Assembly (NCBI GenBank): GCA_030448225.1
Contig: JAUJNJ010000072.1
Coordinates: 1 to 30,415 of the forward strand
Source of the DNA: Phycisphaerae bacterium
Lineage (GTDB): Bacteria > Planctomycetota > Phycisphaerae > Tepidisphaerales > Tepidisphaeraceae
DNA length: 30,415 bases
Direction of reading: 5' to 3'
Shown here one piece after another: positions 17,723 to 27,589 of this stretch. The position numbers were made by a program, and so were the translations under genes. How positions within the stretch are numbered: position 1 is the stretch's first letter; the number at the start of each line of letters is the position of its first letter. Below the pieces are notes generated by a model. The model was not told the origin of the DNA, did no database searches, and worked only from the letters and a program-made list of their open reading frames with translations.

Positions 17723-20607
17723 ATGCCGAACGCGCGCAGGACATCCCGCAACTCCCGCCGGCGACCCGCGCTGAGGCGGAAAGCCGAGAGCCGGGGCCGC
17801 ACGGCCGCCATCCGCCCGGCGGCGGTGGGGGCGCGGGCGGGGTCGGGGTCGGGGGTGGTGCCGCCGGCGCGCCGGCCGGGCCGGGGGGCCGTACCGCCTG
17901 CACGCGTTCGTCAGCCACCAAGGGCGTCAGAAAGCCTGGGTCCGCCGGATGGTGTGCGACTGGCGCGAACTGGGGCTCAGCGTCTTCTTCGACGAGGACG
18001 ACATCCCGTTCGACGCGCCGACGTGCTGGCGTGCGTCAAGCAGGGGATCGACGAGAGTCGCTACGTCGTGGTCGTGATCGCGCCGACGGCGATGCCGCCG
18101 CTGGGTGGCGCTCGAGCAATACCGGGCGGCTGTACGCAAACGGCGGGGGCGGCGGGGCGGGCGGGAAGGTGATCCCCGTCGTCCTGGAGCCCACCGACGA
18201 CGACGAGCTCGGGGAAGAGCTGCGCGCGCATCCTGCGCGTCGACCTGACGGTCGCCGACCCGGACGTGCGGCGGCGGAATTACCATAAGCTGCTGCGGCA
18301 ACTTGGCCTCCCGCCCACGATGCTCAGGGACCCGCCGGAGCAGGGCGCCGGCGTGCCGATCCCCACGGACGCGGTGCCGGCGCCGGACGGGTCTGAGGTC
18401 GCGGTGCTGGTGTTCGCGGTCCCCCGGACTGGACGCTCGAGCGGGCGCGCGCTTGCGGAGCGAGATCCGCCGCCGCTTCGGCATCGTGGGTCGGATCGAT
18501 TTCCTCGAGCAGGGCAGCCTCCGCGTGTGGCTACGCTTGCGCGCGGAGCACGCCCGACGACTGCACGAAGCGGTCAAGAGCGGCGACATGGCCGACATGG
18601 GCGTGACGGCGGTGGAGTCGCGCGGGTTCCTGTTCGGCAACGGGCTGCGCCGCACCGCCAGCGTCCAGCCGCACGAGCGCGCCTTCGCGAGCCGCTGTAC
18701 CGCCCGCTGAAGATCTACACGACCGACCCGGCGGAATCGAAGCTCGCGGCCGCGACCGCGACGGTGCTGGTGCCGTACGAGCCGATCTCCAAGGCCAACC
18801 CCTTCGCGCGCTGTTCGAGATGGAGGTCAAGCGGCCGGCGAACGGCGAGGACTACGAGTTCGTGCGACTCGACGACCCCGACGTGCTGATCCGCAGCGGG
18901 CTGGACCCGACGATGTCGGACCCGCGGTTCCACCAGCAGATGGTGTACGCCGTCGCGGTGACCGTCTACACCGCCTGGAAGCGGGCGCTGGGGCGAAACC
19001 TGAACTGGGGCTTCGAGCGCCAGCCCACCCAGCGGACGCCGGGCGGGACGCGGCTGCGACTGCTCCCGCACGCGGAGCTGTCGCGCAACGCGTACTACGA
19101 CAAGAAGCGCGGCGAGATCCGCTTCGGCTACTACAAGGCCGACGACAAGGTCGACGGCCGCAGCCTGCCGGGGGGGTTCGTGTTCACGTGCCTGTCGCAC
19201 GACATCATCGCCCATGAGATGAGCCACGCGCTGCTCGACGGGCTGCGGCCGCACTTCTCGCACCCGAGCAACCCCGACGTGCTGGCGCTGCACGAGGCCC
19301 TCGGCGACCTGGTGGCGATCTTCCAACACTTCACGTATCCCGACGTCGTGCGCCACGCGATCGAGCAGGCGCGCGGGCGGCTCGACGTGCCCACGCTGCT
19401 CAGCGACGTCGCGCGGCAGTTCGGCCACACGACCGGGCACGGGCGCTCCCTGCGGACCGCGATACTGCCCCCGCTGCCCGGCCACGAGGCAGGGGCGCCC
19501 GGCGCCGGCGCCGAGGGCGCGGCGCGGGAACAGCCCGGCACGCAAGCGGCGGGCGACGCCCAACAACCGCCCGGCGTGTACGACCCGAGGCTGGAGGTTC
19601 ACGAGCTCGGGTCGATCCTCGTCTCGGCAGTGTTCGAGGCGTTCACGACCGTCTACGCGCGCAAGACGCGCGACTACGTCCGCCTCGCGACCAACGGCTC
19701 AGGCGTGCTGCCGCCCGGCGACCTTCCGACCGTCCTGCGCGAGTTCCTGGCGAACGCCGCGGCGAAGATCGCGTCGCAGTTCCTGACGATCTGCATCCGC
19801 GCGATCGACTACTGCCCGCCCATGGACGTCACGTTCGGCGACTACCTCCGCGCGATGATCACCGCCGACTACGACCTGGTCCCCGATGACCCCTGGGCGT
19901 ACCGCGAGGCGCTCGTCGACGCCTTCCGGGCGCGGCGGATTTACCCGCTGGACGTGCACAACCTCGGCGAGGACGCGCTGCTGTGGCTGCGGCCCGAGGA
20001 GGACAAGGTCAAGCCGCTGCCGGAACTGAGCTTCGCGCGCCTGCAGTTTCAGCGGGACCCGACGGCCTTCGTCGGCCAGCGCGAGCTGTACCGCCAGGCC
20101 TACGAGCTCGGCCGTGCCGTCACTGACCCGGCCAACGCCGCCCAGTTCGGCGTTGTCGCGCGGGACGACCCCGCGCTGGGGGGCGACCGGGTGGAGCTGC
20201 CGCGCGTCGAGTCGGTGCGGGCCTCGCGCCGCGTCGGCCCCGACGGACAGCTCGCGTTCGACCTCGTCGCGGAGGTCGCGCAGCTGCGCTACGTCCGCCC
20301 GACGAGTGGCAAGGGGCCGGAGCAGTGGTTCTTCGGCGGCGCGACGGTCCTCCTCGGCTTCGATGGCGCGGTGCGATACCTGATCACCAAGAACGTGCTG
20401 TCCCAAGCCCGAATCGACCGCCAGCTGGCATACGCGGCCGGCGCGGGCGCGCGGTTCTGGGCTAAGGGCCAGTCGGGCCTCTCACGCACTGGTAACCCGT
20501 TCGCGCTGTTGCACGGCGAGTCCCGCGCCGGCGCGCGGCCTCATCCCGCCGCGGGCGGCGGCGGCGGCGGGCGCGCCGGAAGGACTGAGCACTCGCCGTG
20601 GTTTTAG
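17723..20607 (+). CDS. TIR-metalloprotease fusion, with about ten frame changes in the first 1.1 kb
   Basis: The first ATG (17723) matches the start of the paralogue at 9409. Restored order: Pro/Gly-rich N-terminus; TIR domain (HAFVSHQGRQKAWVRR, FFDEDDIPF, VVVVIAPTAM, WVALEQYR, KVIPVVLEPTDDDELGEEL); a small alpha/beta module (GRIDFLEQGSLRVWLRL, MADMGVTAVES) like those beside TIR or CHAT proteins; PLKIYTTDPAES; then a clean 595-codon stretch from 18820. That stretch carries a gluzincin-type metalloprotease with IIAHEMSHALLDGL (His 19212, Glu 19215, His 19224) and LHEALGDLVAIF (Glu 19294) as the likely third zinc ligand. Frame changes fall near 17735, 17880, 18012, 18098, 18160, 18224, 18422, 18452, 18685 and 18808, without nonsense codons in the restored frame, which favours sequencing error. 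A separate protease gene starting in this region is the alternative. Likely role: TIR-triggered protease effector. Confidence 0.68.
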
Positions 20608-20791
20608 CGTCCCGCGCCGGGCGGCGGATTAATGTTGTTGCGGGCCGCGCAAAGGCGCGCCTAAGCTGTCCCTTCGTTTCAGACACATCCTGGGCGCGGT
20701 CCGCTTGGGGCTTCGGACATCGAGGTGGGAGGCGCGCGTGCGTGTGAGCGGCGCACGTGGCAGAACTGATCTTATGCGTTCGGGAGCAATC

Positions 20792-23700
20792 ATGGGGCGT
20801 ACGCTCAACCTGCGCGGCGGCGACGGCAAGCTGGTCTTCAACGGGATCAACGGGGCCACTGGCGAGTACCTGCTGCCGCCGATGTCGGCCGCGGAACTGG
20901 CAGCGCTCGCGCGGGCCGCGCCGACCGACCCCGAGCGCGCCGGCGAGCTGCAGCGGCGCGCCGACGCCCAACGCTTGCGCAGCTACATCGTCCGCCGCAA
21001 CGTCGACCCCAAGAAGCTTGAAGAGGCCGGCTGGGGCGTCATCTTCACGCACAACGCCAACCCCGCCGTCCGCGACGCCCTGCGGCCGCTCCTCGAGCTA
21101 CGCCGGGGCCAGGCATCGCGACGCAAGGAGCAGCGCTACCGCGAGTACACGGGGGAGTTCGGGTACCGCCCGGGGGAGACCAACCAGGACTTCATCACTC
21201 GCCAGGGGATGGGCCCGGGCGCGGTCGACCCGGACGTGGTGCCCTATTACCTACTGATCGTCGGCGACCCCGAGGCCATCCCGTTCTCGTTCCAATACCA
21301 GCTCGACCTCCAGTACGCGGTCGGACGCATCTGGTTTGAGACGCCGGCGGAGTACGCGCGCTACGCGGAAAACGTCGTGCGCGCCGAGAACGGCACGATG
21401 CCCCGCGTCGCGAGGCGGGCGGTGTTGTTCGGGCCGCAGAACCCGGACGACGCGGCAACGGAGATCAGCGCCGAATACCTGGTCAAGCCGCTGGCCGAAC
21501 AGTTGCCGAGCCTGCTCCGTGAAGGGCAGCCGCAGTGGGACGTGCGGGGGGTCATCGGCAGCGAGGCCACCAAGGGCCGCCTCGCGGGGCTGCTCGGCGG
21601 CGACGCCGGCGAGCGGCCGGGGCTGCTGTTCACCGCCAGCCACGGCATGGGCTTTCCGCTCAATGACCCGCGCCAACTGGCGGCGCAGGGCGCGCTGCTG
21701 TGCCAGGATTGGCCCGGGCCGTTCGCCGGGCGCGGCGAGGTCCGGCCGGACTTCTACTTCGGCGGCGACGACGTGCCCTCGACCGCTCGGCTTGACGGGC
21801 TGATCGCGTTCCACTTCGCGTGCTACGGCGCCGGCACGCCGCAGCGCGACGAGTACCCGACCCGCGTCGGCCGCCCGCCCGACCCGATCGCCCCCCGCGC
21901 GTTCATCGCCCGCCTGCCACAGCGGCTGCTGGGGCAGGGCGCGCTGGCGGCCGTCGGACACGTCGAGCGGGCGTGGGGTTGCTCGATCCTCTGGGACGAC
22001 GCCGGCCCGCAGATCACCGCGTTCCAGGACGCCCTGGGCGGCCTGATGGAGGGCGACCCGGTGGGCTTCGTCATGGAGGGCATCAACACGCGCTACGCGG
22101 ACATCGGCGCGGCGCTGAACAAGGATCTGGAGAACATCCGGTACGGCGGCCGGGTCGACGAGCAGACGCTGGGGATCAAGTGGACGGCGAACAACGACGC
22201 GCGGGCGTACGTGGTGATCGGCGACCCCGCCGTCCGGTTGCCGCTGGACCCGGCCGGCGGCGTGCCGGCCGCCGCGCCCCCGCGGCCCGCCGTCTCCGCG
22301 ACAGCCGCCGCGGGCGGCCCGGTTGACCCGTTCCCGTCGGCGGCCTCCGCCGCGCGTTCGCAGGGAAAAACGAAGGAGAAGGACACCATGAGCGACGCCA
22401 CCTCGTCCGGCCAGACCTCCCCGACTTCAGGAACCACGTCCGGCGGCGGAGGGGTGTCCGTCGGCTCGGTGACGACGACGCGGTCTGCGGGCGGCGGCAC
22501 GACCCTCACCATCCCGCTGACGATCGAGATCCCGATCGACGGCGCGGCCGTGCGGGGCGGTGACGCCGGGGGCGGGACCGACTTCGGCGGCGCGGGCGGG
22601 GGCGGCGGGGTCGACGCCGACCGCGGCATCGCGTCGGCCACGCCGTTCGCGATCACCATCGATCCCAACTACGCCACCCGCGAGGGTTACGACCCCGAAT
22701 TCCTCGGCGGCGGCACGCAGGCCGTCCCTTTGCCCCGCCTGACCGCTGCCCAACTCCGCGACGCCGCCCTCGTCAACGGCGCCGAGCGCGGCGGCGACGA
22801 CCCGCACGAGCTGAAGTACCACCACTACAGCGTCGTGCTCAACGGCAAGCGGCGGTTGGCGTTCTTCACCGCCGTCAACATCGACGGCCGCAGCGCCAGG
22901 AGTCCCAAGCGCGAGACCGACAAGTGGTTCTTCGACCCCCGCGTCTCCCGCCAATTGCAGGTCGGCGACGAGCTGTACACGACCAACCCGTTCGACCGCG
23001 GACACCTCGTCCGGCGGCTCGACCCCGCGTGGGGCCGATCCGCCGGCGCGGTCAAGATGGCCAACGATGACACGTTCCACTTCACGAACTGCTCCCCTCA
23101 GCACGAGCGGTTCAACCAAGGCAAGAACCTCTGGGCCGGCCTCGAGGACCACCTACTCAACAAGGCCGCCGACGAGCGCAAGCGGATGACCGTGTTCACC
23201 GGGCCGGTGTTCCGCGACGACGACCCCGAGTACCGCGACGTGCGCATCCCCCTGCGGTACTGGAAGGTCGCCGTCGTCGCGCGCCCCAACGGGAAGCTGG
23301 CCGCGGTGGCGTTCGTCGTGACGCAGGAGGACCTGGTCCGAGACGTCGTCAGCTTCGCCACCATGGACGTCGCGCGCACGTTTCAGGTGCCGCTGCGGCG
23401 GGTGGAGAAGTTGACGGGCCTGAACTTCGGGCGGCTGCGAGACTTCGACGTGCCATCCGTGGTGGACTTCGCCGTGTCGGCGGGCGTGGGGGCCGGCAGC
23501 TTCGCCGCTGAGGGCGGTGAAGGGCGGCCGCTGGAGTCGTTCGCGGTCATCCATCTCCCCGCCGCAGTGTCGACCGCGCAAGGGGCGGGCGGGCAGGGCG
23601 GTGTCTCATTCGACCCCGCCGCGTCGCCGCAGGGGCCGGCGTCCGTCGCGGCGAGCGTGATCCCGCCGCCCGAGGCCGTGCCGGGTACCGACGTTCGCTA

Positions 23701-25144
23701 TTACCTGCTGGCGTTCGACGCGGACGGCCGCGAGCGGCCGCGGAGCAGCCCGCCGACGGGCCGCGTGAGCCGGTTAGTCCTCGATGCCGTCAGGCAGCAG
23801 CCGGTAACCGACGTGTTCCTCTTCAGCCACGGGTGGATGGGCGACGTGCCGTCGGCGCGCGAGCAATACGGCGGTTGGATCGGCGCGATGGCCGCCCACC
23901 AGGCGGACCGCGAGCGGATCCGCCGGCTGCGCCCGGCGGTCTTCCCGGGCAGTGTGGGCCTGCACTGGCCGAGCCGGCCGTGGGGCGACGAACAATTCGG
24001 GAGTGCGCCGGCCGGGGCGCCCGCCGGCGCGGGCGCGGTCGACTTCTCCGCCAAATCGGGCCCGAAGGCCGGCGCCAAAGGCGGCGGCAGCGCGGCCAAG
24101 GCCGAGGACGCGGCGCTCGTGGAGGCGATCGTCGAGGAGTATGTCCGCCGCCTCGGCGACACCCCGGAAGAACGTGCCAAGCTCCGCGCGCCGCTCGAGG
24201 CGCTGGCGGCGGCGCTGGCGGACGCGGACGGCGGGGGCGGCGGCGGCGCCCCGCCCCGCCAACTGCCCGACGACGTCGTCGACGCCTACATGACGCTCGA
24301 CAAGGCGGTTGGCCTCGGCAGCGACGGTCTCGGCGCCGAACCCGGCGCCGACCGCGAGCCGTTCGACCCGCAGGCCGTCTACCAGGACGCCCGACTCGCC
24401 CAGTCCGTGTCGCGCGTCGCCGGCGCCGCGGGGATAAGCTTCGGCGGGTTCCGCCTGCCGAGCCGCGACGACTTGCTGTCGCCGCTGCGCACGCTGTCGT
24501 TCTGGAAGATGAAGGACCGCGCGCGCCGGTTCGGCGAGGGCGCGGTCCACTCCCTGATCGCCGAGTTGCAGCAGGCGGACGCCGGGCGGGGCGTGCGCTT
24601 CCACCTCGCCGGCCACAGCTTCGGGTGCATCGTGGCGTCCGCCGCCGTCACCGGCCCCGCCGGCGCGTCGCGGCTCCCGCAGCCGATCGACTCGGTGGCG
24701 CTGCTGCAAGGGGCGCTGTCGCTGTGGGCGTATTGCCGCGACATCCCGTTCGCGCCCGGCACGCCGGGGTACTTCAGTCGGATGTTCACGGATGACCGGG
24801 TGCGCGGCCCCGTAGTGACGACGCAGTCGCGGTTCGACTCGGCCGTCGGTACGTGGTACCCGCGCGCCGCCCAGGCGCGCGGGCAGGTCGCGTTCGCCCC
24901 GGGCCAACTGCCCAAGTACGGCTCGATCGGCACGTTCGGCATCCAGGGCGTCGGGCCGGTGATCACCGACGGCCCGATGCTCGCGGCGGACGCCGAGTAC
25001 GACCTCGCCGGCGGCGGCCGGGTCTACAACTTCGACGGTAGCGCCTTCATTCGCCAGGGCGGCGGGTTCTCCGGCGCCCACAGCGACATCCGCCGCCCCG
25101 AGGTCGCACACCTCGTCTGGTCGGCGGCGATGGCCGGGCTGTAG
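20792..25144 (+). CDS. Tripartite effector: C25-like protease, DRGH nuclease, alpha/beta hydrolase, 1450 aa
   Basis: I choose the ATG at 20792 (MGRTLNLRGGDGK), which has GGGAG five bases upstream; the open frame begins at 20705. Domain 1 (about residues 100-500): YYLLIVGDPEAIPF, LLFTASHGMGFP (His284) and FHFACYGAGTP (Cys344), the His/Cys pair of gingipain/caspase-clan proteases. Then a Gly/Thr/Ser-rich linker. Domain 2 (about 620-900): DNA/RNA non-specific endonuclease with PFDRGHLVRRLDP (His738) and FHFTNCSPQHERFNQGKNLW. Domain 3 (about 965-1450): alpha/beta hydrolase with VFLFSHGWMGD, FHLAGHSFGC (Ser1276) and FSGAHSDIRRPE (His1430 candidate). No signal peptide, so it is probably intracellular. 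It lies 184 bases after the TIR-metalloprotease gene on the same strand. An in-frame ATG at 22388 with a good ribosome binding site could yield a 918-aa nuclease-hydrolase. Confidence 0.8.
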   Translation: MGRTLNLRGGDGKLVFNGINGATGEYLLPPMSAAELAALARAAPTDPERAGELQRRADAQRLRSYIVRRNVDPKKLEEAGWGVIFTHNANPAVRDALRPLLELRRGQASRRKEQRYREYTGEFGYRPGETNQDFITRQGMGPGAVDPDVVPYYLLIVGDPEAIPFSFQYQLDLQYAVGRIWFETPAEYARYAENVVRAENGTMPRVARRAVLFGPQNPDDAATEISAEYLVKPLAEQLPSLLREGQPQWDVRGVIGSEATKGRLAGLLGGDAGERPGLLFTASHGMGFPLNDPRQLAAQGALLCQDWPGPFAGRGEVRPDFYFGGDDVPSTARLDGLIAFHFACYGAGTPQRDEYPTRVGRPPDPIAPRAFIARLPQRLLGQGALAAVGHVERAWGCSILWDDAGPQITAFQDALGGLMEGDPVGFVMEGINTRYADIGAALNKDLENIRYGGRVDEQTLGIKWTANNDARAYVVIGDPAVRLPLDPAGGVPAAAPPRPAVSATAAAGGPVDPFPSAASAARSQGKTKEKDTMSDATSSGQTSPTSGTTSGGGGVSVGSVTTTRSAGGGTTLTIPLTIEIPIDGAAVRGGDAGGGTDFGGAGGGGGVDADRGIASATPFAITIDPNYATREGYDPEFLGGGTQAVPLPRLTAAQLRDAALVNGAERGGDDPHELKYHHYSVVLNGKRRLAFFTAVNIDGRSARSPKRETDKWFFDPRVSRQLQVGDELYTTNPFDRGHLVRRLDPAWGRSAGAVKMANDDTFHFTNCSPQHERFNQGKNLWAGLEDHLLNKAADERKRMTVFTGPVFRDDDPEYRDVRIPLRYWKVAVVARPNGKLAAVAFVVTQEDLVRDVVSFATMDVARTFQVPLRRVEKLTGLNFGRLRDFDVPSVVDFAVSAGVGAGSFAAEGGEGRPLESFAVIHLPAAVSTAQGAGGQGGVSFDPAASPQGPASVAASVIPPPEAVPGTDVRYYLLAFDADGRERPRSSPPTGRVSRLVLDAVRQQPVTDVFLFSHGWMGDVPSAREQYGGWIGAMAAHQADRERIRRLRPAVFPGSVGLHWPSRPWGDEQFGSAPAGAPAGAGAVDFSAKSGPKAGAKGGGSAAKAEDAALVEAIVEEYVRRLGDTPEERAKLRAPLEALAAALADADGGGGGGAPPRQLPDDVVDAYMTLDKAVGLGSDGLGAEPGADREPFDPQAVYQDARLAQSVSRVAGAAGISFGGFRLPSRDDLLSPLRTLSFWKMKDRARRFGEGAVHSLIAELQQADAGRGVRFHLAGHSFGCIVASAAVTGPAGASRLPQPIDSVALLQGALSLWAYCRDIPFAPGTPGYFSRMFTDDRVRGPVVTTQSRFDSAVGTWYPRAAQARGQVAFAPGQLPKYGSIGTFGIQGVGPVITDGPMLAADAEYDLAGGGRVYNFDGSAFIRQGGGFSGAHSDIRRPEVAHLVWSAAMAGL
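22376..22390 (+). promoter_or_regulatory. Internal in-frame ribosome binding site and ATG
   Basis: Inside the tripartite gene, AAGGAG is followed nine bases later by the ATG at 22388 (product MSDATSSGQTSPTSG). The site sits in the disordered linker just before the nuclease half. It may mark an ancestral separate gene, now fused, or allow a second product. The surrounding frame has no stop. Confidence 0.6.
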
Positions 25145-25187
25145 CCGCGCCATTGGGATCTCTCTCCCGGTCGACGCGGCGCTTTTG
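25144..25187 (+). terminator. Possible intrinsic terminator after the tripartite gene
   Basis: GCCGCG (25144-25149) pairs with CGCGGC (25175-25180), an inner GGGA pairs with TCCC, and CTTTT follows. The T-run is short, so this is a moderate candidate at most. It starts on the last base of the stop codon. Confidence 0.4.
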
Positions 25188-25403
25188 AGGTGAGCTGTCG
25201 CCGAGCGTGCAAAATGGGTGGTACAAGAGTCGCCGCTCGGACGTGACGAGGAGGCAGTCGCAGACGCAGGGCGACCTTCTAGGGCGCGGCATTATCGCGC
25301 GCGCGACGCCATACGTCCGCTCGGGCTCCGTCAGATCCGGACTCGCGGCTGCCCGGGCGACGCAGACCACCAGACCTGACCGGGCAGGGTTAATTAGCCA
25401 GAA

Positions 25404-25601
25404 CTAGGCCGTTCTCAAGTCGGTGGTGATCACGCGATCGTCGAATTCGACGCGGAGGATCGTTTCGGCGTGGGAGCCAAGGGTGACGGGGTCGGGCGGC
25501 GGCACCCAGGCTCCAGCCTTCAACAGTTGATTGACTGGTCAGCAGCGGGCAGCCGAGGCGTCGCCGGAAACGGGGAGCCACGTCCCGCCAATACTGACCA
25601 T
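25404..25601 (-). pseudogene. Short ORF remnant with in-frame TGA
   Basis: Reading from the ATG at 25601 gives MVSIGGTWLPVSGDASAARC, then TGA (25541-25539), then a natural-looking continuation in the same frame (LKAGAWVPPPDPVTLGSHAE, ILRVEFDDRVITTDL) that stops at 25404. The part after the TGA has better protein character than chance frames. It lies just beyond the stop of the IS630 remnant and may be a broken gene tail. Family unknown. A selenocysteine reading is not supported by any visible stem-loop. Confidence 0.3.
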
Positions 25602-25632
25602 GCGCGCAACTGGCAACCCCCACCCGCGCCGC

Positions 25633-26290
25633 CTAGAGCCACCGCGAGAATTTCACGCGTGCGTCAGCCGTTGTGAACCGCCAGTCGACGCGCCGGTGCC
25701 CTGGGTCGCGCTCCGCCACCTGGGCCGTCACGCACCCGGAGAGCGTCGCACGCTCCTCGGTGGCCGGGGCTAGGCATTGCCGCGCCGTTACGCCCAGTTC
25801 GGTGTCCGCCATGCATAGCCAGTGCTGTGCTTGGGCGTGTGGTGGATCTCCAGCCGTCCCGCGAGCCGCCGCCGCACCACCTCCGGCTCGAACGCCTCGT
25901 ACAGCCTCGCGGCCGAGTGCGTGTCGAGCAGTCCCTTCACGAATCCAAGCCCAGTCCCGCCGCGTCCGCGAGGTGGTCACCTCCGTGTGACGCCAGCCGG
26001 CGAGCGGCTCGAATGCGAGGAACACGTTGGCTGTGGCGTTCCGCACGTACTCGGCCGCGGCACGCGGATCTCGCCGAGCAGTTGCTTGCTCCCTCGCCGA
26101 TAGAGGTGAGCGGCCGCCGCGGGTTCCCCGGGGTGCTTGTACCACGTCCAGCACGTCCTGCATGGCCGCGAAGAACTCGCATTCGCGCTGCGGCAGGATA
26201 CACCATATCTTCCGCAGCCACGGCTTCAGCGTTATTTTTGAGCGTCCCCCGCACCGTCTCGCGAGAGCCGGTCCGCCGACGCGAAAGCAC
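25633..26290 (-). pseudogene. IS630-family transposase remnant
   Basis: Minus-strand pieces match the catalytic half of IS630-type DDE transposases in order: ETVRGTLK, LKPWLRKIWCILPQRE, FFAAMQDVLDVVQ, KQLLGEIRVP, VRNATANVFLAFEPLAGW, HTEVTTSRTRRDWAW, then weak pieces near AEIELGV/ARQCLA, ending DWRFTTADARVK. At least three frame changes are needed. The N-terminal helix-turn-helix half and the acidic residue of the first DDE motif are not recognisable. I found no terminal inverted repeats, so the element ends are undefined. It marks the right-hand side of the TIR-rich island as mobile-DNA territory. Confidence 0.7.
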
Positions 26291-26750
26291 CCCGCGGGGT
26301 GCCCATAATGCGCTCCTCCTCCGGTTCGGTTCCTCGGCAGGGAGCGAGTCGCGGACGGGCCGGCGGGCTGTGAGGCCGACGGTCAGCGCCGCGGCGTGTC
26401 AGCCCTGTCGACGGTCACGTTGGTTCGTCCCGGACTCCGGTCTGGTCGGCAAGGGTGGACCGCGCCCGCGAGGCCGGCGGGCGGCCCAACGTGGCGCAGC
26501 ATGTCGCCTCATCCCGGGCCGGGCGCGGCGGGCGCCGCGGCGGCTCCCGTCAGGCCGCCGGTCGGCTGGGTGAGCTCGCGCGCCGAGGTGGCAGCTGGTA
26601 TTTCAGCTATGGAAGGCTTACGTGCGCGGTAGGCCAGCGGCGCACCACGTATGTACCGTACACACTTTGTATGCGAGCCCCGATGGGCCGACGGTAATCA
26701 GGCACTGCCGCTCTGAGGATCAATGTGTGGGCGTCCATCGACGCCCGCAC
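26291..26750. other. Region between transposase and recombinase remnants, no gene seen
   Basis: Open frames here are Arg/Gly-rich and unconvincing. One plus-strand frame (26455-26697) ends in GGSWYFSYGRLTCAV, which is less random-looking, but it has no start signal or family match. The missing N-terminal part of the IS630 transposase was sought here and not found. Confidence 0.4.
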
Positions 26751-27296
26751 CTACAGGGGCAGGTAGGTCGAGGAACTCTCCGAGGGTCGGGCGTGCAGGT
26801 AGCGGCCGGTCGTCGCCACACTGCTGTGGGCGAGCGTGGCCCGCCCGAGATGGATCGGTGCCCCGCGATCCAGCGCGGGGCTCGCGTGGGCGTGGCGCAT
26901 GCAGTGGGGCGACACGCGCTTCGCGATCCGGGGGCGTTGGGCCGCGTTCCGCACGATCCGCCGCACCTGCGTCGGATGCAGATGGGCACCCTTGCGGCTG
27001 CGGAAGACGGCCGCATCAGGGCCGACCTCACTACGGATCGACAGCAGGGACCGCCAAACCGGTGTGGGCAGCAGGATCGTGTTCGTCTTGCCGCCCTTGC
27101 CCAGCACGGTGATCTGCCCGCCCTCCGTCAGCTCCTGCACGTCCCGCCACTTCAGGCCGCAGCACTCCGAGACGCGCACGCCGCTGGCGTACAGCAGGTA
27201 GAGCAGGGCGTGGTTGCGCGGGTGCCGCTCCAGCGCGAGCATCCGCTGCACCTGGGACTGCGAGAGGATGCGCTCGGACAGTCGATCCCGCAGCAC
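26751..27296 (-). CDS. Tyrosine recombinase (XerC/D-like integrase), N-terminally incomplete
   Basis: The 181-aa reading frame holds the catalytic domain of a tyrosine recombinase: LSERILSQSQVQRMLALE, YASGVRVSECCGLKW (first catalytic Arg), TVLGKGGKTNTILLP (Lys), VSPHCMRHAHASPALDRG (His-x-x-Arg), ATLAHSSVATTGRYLHARP (His, then Tyr nucleophile). All six active-site positions are present, although the usual LGH is LAH. Family members are near 300 aa, so the N-terminal DNA-binding part is missing or lies in other frames up to about 27625 (ASLTRVLKAADAAG; QQAKVLRAADDFLTDRK). It sits beside the IS630 remnant. It may have moved the island or be an unrelated integron-like integrase. Confidence 0.75.
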   Translation of the reverse strand: MLRDRLSERILSQSQVQRMLALERHPRNHALLYLLYASGVRVSECCGLKWRDVQELTEGGQITVLGKGGKTNTILLPTPVWRSLLSIRSEVGPDAAVFRSRKGAHLHPTQVRRIVRNAAQRPRIAKRVSPHCMRHAHASPALDRGAPIHLGRATLAHSSVATTGRYLHARPSESSSTYLPL

Positions 27297-27589
27297 GGGT
27301 ACCGGCCGCGTCCGCGGCCTTCAGAACGCGAGTAAGCGAGGCTGACGCGCGCCGCCGAGGTCCCAAGGGCGACGACGGCCGAACAGGGACAGGAGAACTC
27401 CAAGGGGTGCGGGATCTTTCGGTCCGTCAGGAAGTCGTCGGCCGCCCGAAGGACTTTGGCCTGCTGCGTCGAGCCGCCTGGAGGTCTACACCCAACGGCA
27501 GAGCGTTTTGAACCAGTCTCAGCGGTAGAGCGAAATCTTATGCGCTTATCGTTCCATTTCCGTTGGCGGCTGGCTATCATACGGTTGTC

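Noticed and set aside
23774..25153. Minus-strand ORF of 459 aa opposite the hydrolase
   Set aside because: Arg/Gly/Ala-rich with no family features; the plus strand carries clear catalytic motifs.
25539..25541. TGA as selenocysteine codon
   Set aside because: No bacterial SECIS-like stem-loop seen directly after it and no known selenoprotein family; decay is simpler.
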